The notes beneath the pieces were generated by a model. The model saw only the letters and a program-made list of their open reading frames with translations. It did not search any database and was not told where the DNA came from. From contig CANTFL010000086.1 in assembly GCA_947650285.1 (NCBI GenBank), positions 1,550,001 through 1,614,000 on the forward strand: 64,000 nt of DNA. Reading direction: 5' to 3'. How positions within the stretch are numbered: position 1 is the stretch's first letter; every line of letters starts with the position of its first letter. Of the stretch, positions 11,950-25,385 are shown one piece after another. The DNA comes from Hyaloperonospora brassicae (lineage: Eukaryota > Oomycota > Peronosporomycetes > Peronosporales > Peronosporaceae). The translations under genes were made by a program, and so were the position numbers.

Positions 11950-14200
11950 AATCCTGCACGCGCGTTTTTGCCGAAATATGCACCTGGATGAGATCCACTG
12001 AGAGTTCATCAACTGCAGATTGGCAAATTTACACGACTATCTGCTGCATGCAAAAAATTTGAGCCAGTCGTATCTTACATGCATTTATATGGACAAACTA
12101 GAGCGTTTAAAGTTTTTCTTTTACATGATCTCATTGGCCGTCATCAGCTCCCATACGACCTGTTATTTCGTATCTACAGAGCTAAAATTTGAATATCTAC
12201 TGTACTCAGTACTGGTGAAATCGGTACGAATAGGCTACATTAAGTCTTTGGATGCCTCAGCGTTGTCTGAGATTCGCACCGAGGGTGCGGCCACTATCGT
12301 AGATTGTTAATATTTTATCGAACATCGTGCTCGCTCGGCACCTTTATTAAGCTGTGAAAAAGTCGCTTGCCACGACATCAGGTGATACAAGTTTTAGCAA
12401 TTCACTAGTAATTGTCTAGAATCGACGTCTGATAGGCATATCGAATATGTATGACAACACATCGAGAATGTCAATTGTAAGATGTACCTTCGACTAAATT
12501 AAAAGAGGTGTATATATCCCTAGCTTATATACAGATATTATTTGCAATGCAATTCGTGAGGATCGAAATAGTTTTACATTACGAACTATAGTTGCACGAT
12601 ATAGCAACTGTTGTTCGTGATTTAGTTTTTTTTTTGACGTTTGAAGTTATCAGTAGTATTGATGAAATTGGCAGTATCAATACACAGCAAATTTTATGAA
12701 AATTTTGCAAACTGGTTAAAAAAGCGCAGAGTGTGTCGTAGTTTTAAAATATATGATATAAATACCTTAAGTCAAAGATGGACATCAATGTTTGCAATAA
12801 TTAAATTTCTGGGTTTTATAGCACGATGTCTTACACGGTGTCCACGCTTAAATATCGTACCTGTCGCAAGCAAAGGGTGGTCTAGCTTTGACTTGAGGCA
12901 GTTTGGTACGAAGTCACCACCATAACTATTGGTATGTTTGCCACATGTTTTGTAGCTGCCTTCATTTATACCATCTATTAACCAAGCACAATGTCCGGCT
13001 AGAAGCGAACGTGAATATAATCTTGCATTTTTTACCAGAAATTGCCGTCGTTCGTAAAATCAGGCTTTCGATCCGTAGTCTATTATATTGCTAAGTGATA
13101 GCGCTAAAGATTTTCCGACATTGACTGATGTATGCGATCATCGAGCGCAAATATGATATAAGGCGTTTGGAAACTGATGCGTCAGAGAAGAAAGAGTAAT
13201 ATGCTTTGCATATACGGTTTGGTAACGCATTAATAATAAAAGAATCTTCTCCTTCGCATTTGCGAAATTCAAACAGGTGACTCGTTTTTTGAATACCTAC
13301 AAGTTTATATCGACGTATCACTTTATCGCACCGTGCATACACAACACTTTGCTGAAAAGTTATAAATTGTGAGACTTGTGGTGATTAACGTGGCAAAGGG
13401 GATGATACTTTAGTCACAATGGCGTGACGCATCAAGTCGACGATCGGTACTTTTTGCGAATGTTAACAACCTGACATGTGCGATCATTTATATGTTTTTC
13501 ATGATCGCGTTTTTAACAGCCGCTAGAGATTGTCCTTTATATTAAACATGACAAGAAGGTTGCCGCCCTTAGATGGTCCCTGAAAAATGAGTTTTGAAGA
13601 AGAAAACGGACATAGTCGCTGTTTTTGACGTTTTACTAGAAAATAAAAGTTTAAACCGACAAACAGGCATAGTTCCTTTGAACATTTGGAAAGCTGAAAT
13701 AACTACATAAAGTATTGGTACTCTGCGTTTAGATAAAGCATGGCGATCCACCCATGGAAAATCGATCGTCAACTACACAACACAATAAATGTGGATGCAA
13801 TATCTGAAAATCATCTCGAAAAAAGCATGATTACACAAGCTGGCAATATACTGCTGATGGTGGCGCAGCGAAAAGGAAATAACAGAATGGAGAAAAGTAA
13901 TTACCGCTTCGACAAAAATCATCTTGCCTATGCCACGTTATTTGCCACAACTGTCGTGGCTCTTGCGTCCATACTATCGCAATCACAGACTCATCATCAT
14001 TTCTGGTAGTGTCCGCAGTGGCACTCAAGTGGCAACAAAATCCGCTATACACACCTTTATCAAATTTAAATGCAATATGGATAGTGCTACATGTACCACC
14101 TTTATCAATTATGTCTATGTCAAACAAATATTGCAGTTGATCGATATTAATGTATGCCTGATTTACTATGCCATTAAATATGACTCTAGCTGATAACAAA
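11950..14200 (+). repeat. decayed third relative of the 5.6-kb duplicated unit
   Basis: Several blocks align by eye, in order and in the same orientation, with 42.5-44.5 kb and its copy at 61.5-63.4 kb. Examples: CTTGCCACGACATCAGGTGA at about 12370 matches CTCGCCACGACATCGGGTGG at about 43018. GCAACTGTTGTTCGTG (about 12602) matches GCAACTGTCGTTCATG (about 43256). CAGGTGACTCG (about 13275) matches TAGTGACTCG (about 43716). GTGGCGCAGCG (13860) matches GTGATGCAGCG (44160). CACTCAAGTGGCAACAAAA (about 14022) matches CACTCAGGTGGTAACAAAA (about 44353). The offset stays between 30.3 and 30.65 kb. Many changes are C to T or G to A, so this copy is old and AT-shifted. The part that would carry the secreted cysteine-rich gene was not recognisable. 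Confidence 0.75.
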
Positions 14201-17200
14201 AGTTATAAAACTATATATTTTGCACTATGCGCCCTCTGATTATTACGTTTCTTGTAACTATCTACATGATGTGATCTTAAGTATTGTGGCCCACAGCGTC
14301 AGTGCGCGCGACGACGACATGCCAAATCAATTCTAGACGCCGGTCATGAAACGACTACTGTGCATTAAATTTCGATTACAAGAGCAAGCCAGAAAGAGAG
14401 AATGCAGTTACATCCACTAACATCCCCAACAGTGATGCGTCATAATACGTGTTGCTGATGTGAGGTCACCTGAAGTCTATAAAGTCCTTAGAAGTAAGAA
14501 TAGCGGTCCTTCGATAGCAAACGGCGCGAGATATACAGGGACGTGCCAACGGGTCCGCTCACATATAAAAGCTCGATTGTGTAGCAATTAATCACATAAA
14601 ACACACACCACTCACACTCACCAGTACTTACACCGATTACCGCTGGCCTCACCACATACTAAATGAACACGGCTGATCAAAGAAACCACACACCGCTTCA
14701 TACGGTAGTCGAATTAGCCTTGTTTATTGAAAAATAAATTGACTGGCTGTAACACAATAGCTAAATTAAATATAACATTGAAATGCAAAGTTTATTACTA
14801 ACATGGACAGCCGGAGGTAAAGCGGTCTAAGACTTAACAGTTCTCACAAAGTTAATCAAGGCTTACGATCTACCGGTATACTTACCAAAGGTGAAGGATA
14901 CCCACACTTTCGCGATTAAGATCAAAATATGCACGAGTAAGGTTACAGATACTAAGTGCCAATTTTGAACGATGTATGGGAGATATAATAAGTTTGCAAT
15001 TCACAACTTGAAATGAGTTGACTGTACAAACAAGCGGGCTCCAGATTTTTGTAATGGGGTCGAAAATCATGTGGTAAAATTCGTTAGCACAGATATCATG
15101 TTGTTGTCAATGACCGGTTGGTGTGAAAGCAATTTAGTTTGGGACTATACATATTTAAAACAGCTAATTAATGCTACAAATCGATGGTCTTCGATATGGT
15201 GCTGTCACTAACTATGCATATTGTTATAAAATTTTTATGTCTTTTTTAAATACACTAATCTCGACGAGGAAAGACACAAATTACCTAATGATCGAAAAAT
15301 GAAACGGAGACTTGGCCGTAGCATTATATGCCAATAATGACCAGCTAATAATTGGGTGAAGATGATGCAACCTATCTAGTTCCAGGTACCTTTTTTCATT
15401 TCGCCGCTAAGAAAATAACTTCAATACACCAGCCATTTTTGATAAAAGAATAAACGGTAACTGAATGCAGCGTGAACAGGTCGTCCATGTCTTGTAACTA
15501 ACTAAGCTAGATACTTGAACCGATAAGAGCCTCGAACTATACCTGTGGCGTTTGAATCGATGAGAGGTAGAGGGATGCGTGACGATTCCACCCAAGCAAC
15601 AAGGGCGAAAAATGAAGCGTTGCGGGTACGAAGGCCATGATCTCGAATAATGTTGTGTGTGATCTTGATGAAGTTTTGATCGATAATAGCGATTCTAACC
15701 TACATTTAAATCGGGATGTATCGTGGCTTGACGATTCCTATTTTTACCCAGATCGTTTGATCAACTCATTGGTACGATACTTGTTTAAGAAATTGCACGG
15801 TGGTGGGGAAAGTCTAGTCGTGTGGGAATATGCGTGATCGCATCCTAACGGATGTATTCAATGCTAACGATATTCAGCACGATATAAATTAGCATACGAC
15901 TTTTGGAAGAAGTTCTATATGCTTGAATTCAATAATATAGAAACGAGTTTTACATTGCATATTCTCAAATATGTGGCGGTTTGATGAGAATCGATTCGAT
16001 CGTGGTATCGGTCATTTGTCGAATGACAGCGAATGTCATAAGGCATGTTTAAGTTCTGGTGTGTGAAGGATGATAAAAGAGAGTTCAAGTGTCCGAGGTT
16101 GTTTAAGTCCGGTTAATTAATTGTATAGGTTCCTTTAAACCTAGAATTTCTCGTCTAATGAGAATTAAGCCTGTTAATTTTTTGTGTGGGTTCCACTTAC
16201 TTAAATGCTTCGAGTTAATCGCTTAGCTTGTGCATAAGAAAATTGTGATCACAATTAATACTTCGTATAATTAAGTCCAAACAAACTCACCGCCAGAATA
16301 TAAGGGGCCATATGTCCGAGAAACTTACATTGAAAATAATTTAGAAGGATGTTTACGGCAATCGCTACATGATCGATGTTTTAATAAGTTTTTAATATAT
16401 GTCTTTATAGGGAAAAAATGTATTCGATGATTGATAATTGATTTAAATTCTCTAAATAATAGAATAATATAACAAAATCCCCGTTCGACCACAAAAATAA
16501 AAATGCCATAAGTTTAAGTACACTCAAGTTAAATATGGCACACATGCAATCCACAACGTTGATATTGAATAAAGTTGTATTTTATGTAGGGTAGACCACA
16601 TTAGCAATGAAAAGCGACTATGAATAGCATTTACTTTGTAGATTCATCAATATGTGGAGCCACTAGACTAAAATTGACATAATTAAAGCCATCATCGCAT
16701 TACCCATAAAATTCAAATGTCCATTTTGCCATGTATAAATTGATATACGACGTCACAAATCCGAGTTTAAACCAGATTATTCTTCATTAGTTGCAAAATT
16801 TGCACTCTCGCACACGTTCGGTCCACGGCACTATTGCCACCGCAATCTAGTCAGGTTTTCGGATGAACAAAAGACTCTCAATCGTGCGCGATATTTACAA
16901 CAAATTGCTTATAATTGTGCAATCAATGAGATGGCCATAACTTTTGTTCAGAAGTTGACCTCTGTGATGAATCAAATGAAGCAAAGGGCCAAAAGAATTG
17001 TTGCAAGTGACATAAATAGCGTTTACGCACTCGACAGTTTAAAAATGTACTTTTCATAAGTTATATTTAGAAATACCGTTTGATAGCATCATACGTCGCC
17101 TAATTGACGAATCTAAGTCACAAGGTAATGCTCTATATCGTTAAAACTAAATTTGAGCGATTCTGTATAATTCATTGAGAGGATAATTAAGAAACTAAAA

Positions 17201-17355
17201 AAAACTCCCGCGAGGAATGTTTGTGGATGATAATTTCTTAAGTCCTTCAGGTGGTGGATTGCTTGTTGCATTATTTCGAAGTCCAATGACAAAATTTAAA
17301 ATATTGGTGTAATAATGGTATCGATTGAGAATAGCAATAAATACATATTTTTTTT
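14201..17355. other. AT-rich desert, no gene seen
   Basis: No coding feature is supported. At 14564-14570 there is a TATAAAA box followed by a CA-rich leader-like tract (about 14590-14640), which looks like an old promoter. No credible ORF follows it. The rest is AT-rich with only short ORFs. Confidence 0.4.
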
Positions 17356-17532
17356 AACTTCATACTATCCCACATCATTCCGTCTTTGTCATTTGAAACA
17401 TCGGATAGGGAAGAGAGACTTATGAAGGCTATGCGAAGGACGGCACCAGACATTCCACATTTTTTGCTTCAGGCACTAAATGAAAAATATAAACCAATTT
17501 CACATGTACAAAGTGCTAATAAGTTTGGCTGA
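17356..17532 (+). pseudogene. coding relic A, unknown family
   Basis: An open frame of 59 codons without its own start includes SDREERLMKAMRRTAPDIPH followed by FLLQAL. It resembles a second fragment at 19322-19576, which reads SESNKKLMKAVQTTVPEFPR then FFAFDL in the same spacing. Two independent pieces keeping the same pattern (S-x6-LMKA-x3-T-x-P-x2-P-x-F) suggest both derive from one real protein. I do not recognise the family. Upstream DNA also shows loose similarity between the two loci (about 17310 and 19295). No intact gene model can be built around it. Confidence 0.45.
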
Positions 17533-19032
17533 AATCTGTCCCGATCTGCAAAACAAGCATGGAAAACGAATAGTTGGCAGCTTTAAGTACTCCAATAGAC
17601 ACAATATCGATCTTTTGGTTCCAGGGTGTAAGAAGTTACAATATATGACAATAATAACGCCATGTCCACAGTTTACATCTTTGACATCGATTAACGTGAT
17701 ATCTTTTTATAGTGCGTGAAAAGAGATATGCATTTTGCAAAGTGGACAAGTTATTGATTTATAGAGTATCGAAGTGACTGTGATGATTGATCGCAATCAT
17801 GCTTTATCGTCGCAATAAAAAAGGAGTGAAAAGTCTCACAGACATTTTAACCGTCCAATTTTAGACAACGTTGTACGATTATCGTGCCGCTACTTTAAAT
17901 ACTTTGTTTTACCCTGCGTCCAATGCGCTGTTCGCCTCTAAGCACGCTTTAAAATGGCATTTATGATTGATTAATTTTACGACTCACGGAAATCATCGGC
18001 GGGTATAGAGAATATTTTAGGGAGAGTCGAAATTTCCAAACGTTCCAGCGTGCTTAATTATTATTCAGCTAAAAATGTGTTTGTGTGATGGTCTATCTCC
18101 TACAAAAAGGCTGTTTAAATAAGAAAGAACAACCTCAAAACAAGCGACATAGGTAGTCGACAAGCGTCATGCCATAAATGTGGTATTCGCAAGCGATATA
18201 AACACAACCGCATAACTTGTACGAGAGATACAAAAATGTGTTGAATGTCTAAAAAGCCTTTACTGCATGATGTACGTAGAAAGAATTGTTTTTTTCCGTC
18301 TCATATAGAGTTTTTATTTATTTATAATGTAAACAATTTTATTAAGGGATTATGTAAATTATATACCAATATAATAAATAAATAAAAATTATAGCACGAG
18401 ATCAAAACTGCAAAAAATGTACCGAGTCTGTTTGCTGTACGCATAATAAACCTCTTTATCGGATCGAATAGCAACAATCAATTTTGGCGAACTAGACTAT
18501 ACTGCCACCTGGAGAACTATGAATGTACCACCTCTTCTACCTTATACTGGACAAACATAAGCACTTGTGATTTTGCAGATCAGATGGAAAGCGACCACGA
18601 GAAGCAGCAGAATAGACGCTGTTTCGAAAACAAATGTTACGCTATCAGACGCGACATCATAAAAACTGTAATTGGGGTACAACCGACAGTGGAACCGGCC
18701 GTATTGCGTTGGCTCAAGTTATAGGTGACGTTATAAATCTTTCTACACACAAAATAACTGTTCATTAATGGTGCAGATTGCCTTTTCCAAACATTTAGCC
18801 CTCCAACCGACATTTGTTGCACTCCTGTTAAGTTTCGGGCGAATCATAAGCCTTTCGTAGGTATGAAAAAGTGATAAAAAACTAGGTGGAAACCCTGCAG
18901 TCAGAAATATGGGTATGAGCTCCATCAGAAAAGTGACACCCGTGGTGATCCAAATAGAGTTAAAGAAAGAAGTGATATCTGCCTCCTATATGAATTGTAC
19001 TCATGCTCTTAAAACGTTAAAGCTAGAGTTAT
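17533..19032. other. AT-rich, no gene seen
   Basis: Only short ORFs on both strands. A pair of TTTTTATTTATTTAT / ATAAATAAATAAAAA inverted AT tracts (about 18310-18391) could be an old AT-rich hairpin or chance low complexity. Confidence 0.4.
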
Positions 19033-19576
19033 TTGGAGGCGATGTTAGGCAATACAAACTTTTCATCCCACATGGTTGAGCTGAAAGATCGAGGTCACGA
19101 AACGAATCTCGAAATCGTGGATAATGAGTGTGTGCGATTGTGTGTCATTTCCCGAAAAGGGCTACAAGAAAATAAGCCATCTATAGAGCGTAGGGTGGCC
19201 GTGGTAGATAAATACGGGAGTGCTTACATCGGTTCGGTCCTTCTGGTGGCTTGCTTTCGAATGGGATCAATGAGGTACACATTGTTGGAGTCGGTATTGT
19301 CTCGGCGGAGAATGAATGTAATTGGAATTCAATTTAAATTTACTACTCTTCCAACTCCAAACAACTCCAACATTCGTGGTATCGGAGAGCAACAAGAAAC
19401 TTATGAAGGCGGTCCAGACAACTGTACCAGAATTCCCTCGCTTTTTTGCCTTCGATTTATGCTCGATAATTTCAACCATATTTTTAGAAAGAAATAAAGA
19501 ATTTGGCGTGAATATTGGCTCACTTACATACAAAGGTTTCGTACGAGAAGGCGTAGCGGACATCGCCAGCTTCTAG
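19033..19576 (+). pseudogene. coding relic B, unknown family (two overlapping frames)
   Basis: Two plus-strand frames overlap here: 19033-19497 (154 codons) and 19322-19576 (84 codons). The second holds the stretch related to relic A (LMKAVQTTVPEFPRFF) and ends ...KGFVREGVADIASF. The first has a compact hydrophobic run about 19200-19260 (VAVVDKYGSAYIGSVLLVACF). A frame change around 19320 could join them into one protein of about 180 residues, but the exact break is not visible. The family is not recognised. It is best read as a decayed gene or exon rather than a working one. Confidence 0.35.
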
Positions 19577-19875
19577 AATATGCGTTGAATTGTTCTAGAG
19601 GTCTTGGTCTTGAAAAATAGTCAATAGCTCACTCTTAATGTCCGATTGCACCAACTTGGCATCGAATAACGTGGAAGCCGTGTCCGGTGCGTTCAAGTAT
19701 TCAAAGTATTCTCATCATGGACTATTAAATGGCGATTTAGCGTTACGTGGTGATTTGAATGGGCTAAACACGTAAGCATATCAAAAAGTTGGGTAGTACT
19801 AACTTTATATGCATCTCGCAAGGTGGACAAACACTGATCGCTGCGGCGGGGGCGAAATTGATGTAAGCTCTTCCT

Positions 19876-19953
19876 CATGCTTCGTTGTCGCAATCCGGTC
19901 GGGAGTGGGGATTACATGCTTCGTTGTCGCAATTTGATCGGGAGTGGAGATTA
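19876..19953. repeat. tandem repeat, two 39-bp units
   Basis: The units at 19876 and 19915 both start CATGCTTCGTTGTCGCAAT and continue with CGGTCGGGAGTGG or TGATCGGGAGTGG before GATTA. They differ at a few positions. No gene lies over them. Confidence 0.85.
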
Positions 19954-21189
19954 ATACAGTAATTTTTCATTTTAATTTTGCGGCCAGGTTGTTCGATGCT
20001 CGTGTAAGTGCTTCGAGGATGTTGGCCCTTCCTGCGTTTTTGCTCTACTTGTTCTCCGGCAAAATGATAATCTGCCTTATCTGATATCGTTATTTCAAAA
20101 TTAGTTTAAATCAAAGACGTTGAAGCAGCTTATTCCACGAGATCAAAAGCTAATGTATTATCGTTCGTGCTAAAAGATGCCCTGAAAAGATATGTGTGCA
20201 CCGCCATATCCTTTTTAAAGAGATGGGAGCCCAAAGAAGAAACTGTACTTTTATAACTATCCACTGATGAAATGGGTAAGCGCTCAAACAGAAGATTTGG
20301 AATGTGTAAACGTTTTTGTCATAAATGTTCGACCTGTCCAAGCGGACAGGAGGAAAGCTATCGTGATAGAGGTCCATACATGCATTGTCTAAACATAACT
20401 TCGTTACCAATATTCAGGTATGAAAAAAGAAATTATATAATTTTGCAAATAGTAGACAGGCTCAGTATAGTTTTTTTGTATCTTTCGATCTTAGGGTATA
20501 ATTATATTTGTTGAATAAAGTGGTGCATATATTATATTTAATCAATTGATTATAAGTGCACACAGGTTCATGCGATATCTTACTGTGGCGTAATCTATGC
20601 CAATGTGCTGGAGCAACAAGACATTTAACAAAAACGAATGTCTTTTGTGTCTTGTTATAAGCTCTAGAATTCTCCACGTCCATCTAGTAGTAATTTTAAA
20701 AATTTAAAAGCCCCGTTGCATTCCTAAAAGCTCAGTACAGTTGTTCATCAGCAAAGATATCTCTCCGGATCAGCAAATGTACGGATATAACCAGATTTAA
20801 CTTGCTTTTGGTGAATTTATCGTATTAAACAAAGCTTTAAGAATGCGACAAATTAAGACGACACCCTCGATTTTTAAATCCGAGTAAATGTGATTGACAT
20901 GACATTGATATAACAAATTTAAACCACAAAAATTGGACGGAAGTGGTATAACTACGTTTTTGTTCGACAAACTGAAAAATAACTTCAACGAATAGGCTTG
21001 AGGCATCACGGCACGTAACCTTTTTGATATATAAGCATGCGTACGAAGAAGTTTGAGAGCATAGCAATATAATAATAAGAATAACACAGAAAAATATGTC
21101 TATTGGGGTCTTTTTAATGTGATTAGGCGTTTGAAAGTATCCAAGATGATACGCAGGAAAGAGAAATGCGATCCTACAAGTCAAACAAC

Positions 21190-21365
21190 AACACTAGCAA
21201 TAGCAGCACTCACAAAAAAAGCAGCAGCAACATCAACAATAGCAACAGAGCCATAAGAATAATTGAAGCAGCAGCAACAGTAAAACTAGTAGCAGCTACA
21301 ACGACACTAGCAATTCAAACATCATTAACATAAGCAACAAATTCAAAAGCAATAACATTGACCTT
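21190..21365. repeat. degenerate CAA/CAG-type microsatellite
   Basis: About 175 bases are almost pure A, C and G with many AGC, AAC and ACA triplets (AGCAGCAGCAACA, AACAACAACA) and few T. The repeat is impure and no long ORF uses it. Confidence 0.8.
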
Positions 21366-24211
21366 AACAACTTTTGCACTGAAAGACTGAATTTACGGCC
21401 ACGGCCGCGTCCGATGATACGAAGACACGTTTACGTTCTCATATCTGACGTCTTTGTCCGCGACTGGTGACTACAATCGCAGAACGCCCGCGGCTAGCCC
21501 TCTCCGCTGATCCCTAACTGGGTGGGGGTTCATTACAACCGTGAAATGGGAATTGGAAAAGGATTATAAAACGTGGGGTTTTATTTTTACCACAGTAAAT
21601 TGGTAAGGCCAAAACATGAGGCTTTTTTATTTTTGCAATAAAATAAGCCTATTGTTAATTTCTTTGTTATCTAATATTTTTTTATTCTTTGTAATAATTT
21701 AGGGCTTTAATGAATGTGATTAAATGGGGCGCTTTTCCTCATCTTTTTATTACTCAACTGTACATATTAAACGCCAGCAAAAAAAAACAAATCGTTTTGT
21801 ACTATATTGAGTAGACTCATATATGCCGAATGAACATTTTCCGCATTGACTTAGAAGATGCGTCATACAATCTGGACAAATTCTACAAAAGGACTAGTTA
21901 TCCGTGGCACCATCAAAATTTAGAAGGTCTTATTATCAGTTAAAACGTCGGACCAATGACTCATGCATTGTGGAAATGACTTATTGAATGGCTTTTGATA
22001 ATGGATCACTGCTAAATATTGGGGGCATTTCGGTAAAAAAAAGTCGCGTGCCCCGGTAATTTATGGATGCAAATTCTCATTTATCATCACCTATATAGGT
22101 GGTGACAATATTAGACCTCTCAATTTGTGCGATTGTTGTGTTAGTGAAATAATGTACGGTTAAGCATGATACCAGAAGAAATCACCAGGTGTAGAGATAG
22201 CATAAAAGAAAACCAATTACCATTGATATAGAAGCACCCCTTTATCGTGCCTTCCGACCCAATTATACAGAACTCAATATCGCTTTATGTATGCATAATA
22301 TAACGAGATATTTTAGAAGATATAAAACATTAAATTGAGATGTATACTTGGCGTGAAGCGAGCCCAACGAAAAATATTTTTGTACTAAAGAAAGATAGTG
22401 ACGGATACGCAAAAAATGCAGTCAGAGGAGATGAAGACATTTCGTTTGGAATGTAAGATTATACCTTATGGGGAAATATTCTTGAACGATGATAGAAGAG
22501 GTTGATGCACAGTCAGTGGTTTTTAATTATTGGACAGGCAATATACAGAAAACTTTGAATCCAAACCTAGGGTATAACGTGTTAAGTGCTATCAGAACCT
22601 CTAATCAATATAAATTATATGTTGCAATTTGTATTTAGTACAAGGAAGGTTATTTTTGACCAGTTTTGAAAAACTGAAATCTTTAAATAGATAAAAAGAA
22701 AAAAGTTTATGAATATAAAAAATGTAAAATCAGAAATTTAAAGGAGGGCTTACCAATAAAAGCCGAAGCATCATGTACTATAAAGCGATTGACAAAGATA
22801 ATGATTGCATGGAAAATGATCATGTTTTGGGGTCACAAAATTACTCTTGGCTTTGATAGACATGTCGGTCATGGCGATAATTGTTGCTCTAAAATTGAGA
22901 GATGGCTGATACGCATTGAGGTACTTATACCACAGCGGTAAAAGTAATACAATCTTTGCATTAGAATCGTGTCCAGCAGGAATGCAGTCGGATAATGCAT
23001 AGAAAAAGGGTTTGACTTCATAATAATCAATAAATTTCTGTTAGACCAGAGCTCATAGCTATAAGGACTTCAACAAGTAGACACAATACGTAGTGAAGTG
23101 ATGCACAAATTCCTGGTTGACATTATATTCGTTTCACGTCTGACGGAAATGTGTGTCGTGGTAGAATAAACATGCGGCAATCGATAGATCGTTCGAGTTT
23201 ATTTATATGACTGTAAGCCGCAGGCAACGATCTGAAATTATAGCATCTATACATTAACGATTGATCATCTTTATCAATTTATACACATGGCTGCACATGA
23301 GATGCGTTGGCATGAATTCATAAGTTTGGAATGTATTGGGTACACTATCGAGCGAGAATATCAATAATAGATAGGACCAAGGAGCAATGCCCTTAAATAA
23401 CATTGCGTATTTACGTATGTATAATCAACAAAACAACGTACGGCGGGCTTCATATTCAAAGCGATATTCGCTACATGAGCAGACAGTCTTGTGACGATAA
23501 GCTGTTACAGTCACCTGTAGGTATCCAAGTGACTTTAGCGGCTTAAGGTCACGCGACTAGGAACCGACGTTTAGATGCTATGACCACGTCAAAAAAAGAA
23601 CCTTTATGGGGCAAAATTATTTTGTAATTTATATGAATGGATGAAACAATAACTTCAATCTGTTGCAAGTGGCTAGTATCAGTGATGCGGATGAATAGTC
23701 GACAAAAATAATTTAACAAACAAAGCGGGTTAAACACCGCTTCATATTTGAGCTAAGTGTACAAGAGCCAATGAGGATCGTCGCTTTCTACAATGTATTA
23801 TGAGCTCGACGCCGCTTTAACTATAGCTTGGAATGTGACCGGGTAGGTCAGTTACATAATGCTATAACTTGTGGCAATATGAAAGCAGAAATATTTAAGC
23901 GATTTTGAACGATTCATCAACAATTAATTTCGGTCAAACTGTTTTTTCAGAGGTAATAAAACATATTTACTGACCAAATGCCGCTAGAATCGCGCAGTGG
24001 GTGGCAAGTAGACTTCACTATATATGCTTTTGGTACCAATATACTTAAAGTAGGACTACGAAGATAATGCCTACTATAGTAAATAATTATATATTTATAC
24101 CGTTATTCTGTTTCTCTTGCAAAACCGTGTCGTTTAGTACTGAGCATTTCTATTAGATTACGATGTTGGAAACTAAAAAGGGATTATATTATCAGCAGTT
24201 TGAAAGGGCTT

Positions 24212-24237
24212 GCTACGCACTATTGTCAGTGCGTAGC
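24212..24237. other. perfect 10-bp hairpin
   Basis: GCTACGCACT and AGTGCGTAGC flank a 6-base loop. It is GC-richer than its surroundings. No gene lies next to it, so a role as terminator or RNA structure cannot be assigned. Confidence 0.6.
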
Positions 24238-25278
24238 TACCTGTTTCTTGTTACACGAGAGATTTAAGACTTCAAGAAGTGTTACAAAACCTAAGTATGT
24301 GTTTTCAAACGAGTGCTATACCGAATAAAAGTCTAAAAACATTATACTGCATTGGCGGTAAGGGATCGCCAGATGTGGCCAAGCAATTGTACTTTGAGCA
24401 TCAAGTGTTTGTATGATTTCCACTATGCGTGTAATCATTCATCTATTTATCGAGCGTCGCAAATATACCTACGAAATGTGTCACAAGCCATTTGTTGCAA
24501 CGGTATTTAACTAGTCGTGCCAGAGGGGCCTTGTAATGCATTGAATAAATACGACGACAGAGCATTTACCAGATGCAATATCCAATCTTTGTCAGCAAGC
24601 AAGAGAATTAAAGGGCAAACGTTTAAGTTTAAATCATATTGGTGTCACATTATTATATTACCAATCATAAATGCGCTTTGAGACTGTTATATAATACATT
24701 TGATTTACTTAGCAATTAATACTAGTCACTTATTGCGATGGAACACGTTTTAGATGAAAATTTGTGCCCTCTTGTTGCAACTATTGCACAAATTTAGCAC
24801 AGCCCATTTAACGGTATCTCGTTCAAAAATGTGTATAGAGTGTACAAGAAAACATAACGTTATATATGAAGGGTAGTAAGACTGAAATTAATAGAAACCT
24901 TATAATTTGCACGAAATAGTTGCCTAACCTGTTACAATATGTCGATAAATATTTTACAATATCAAATAGAACTTGTTTCGGGCTGACCCAACAAAATAAA
25001 ATCTTTCGTCTGGTACATGTTAAAGTTCTAACCCAATGTCGTTCTTCTTTATGATTACCATTGTTAATGTATCATCCAATAAGACGTAGAATATTAGCTG
25101 TCGACAAAATCTGACGATGGAAGTCAACCTAGAGTTCTGCACGTATCTATATAGCACAAACACATCAATCTTGAAGTCATTCTGCTTAGAAGCTGTAGGT
25201 AACCGAACGTACAGCCTTATAGAAAAGATGACAATCTAGTAACATATTATATATTCGGATGCTGCATTTGATTTAGTT

Positions 25279-25385
25279 CTAGCGTCGGGACTGGCGATCT
25301 GGCGAACGGATCGGTTTGTAGTTCTTTGATAATATGTAAGACTCAAACGTCATATTATGCTACGGGACGACCGTGTTGTATTGTA
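25279..25385 (-). repeat. copia LTR fragment
   Basis: GTCGGGACTGGCGAtCTGG and, about 80 bases on, a CCGTGTTGTATTGTA tract match the 3' part of the copia LTR at 45128-45235 in the same order and orientation. The rest of that LTR and any internal region are not recognisable here. Confidence 0.6.

Noticed and set aside
18310..18391. AT inverted repeat considered as a MITE
   Set aside because: Arms are low-complexity TTTAT tracts and no target duplication is visible.
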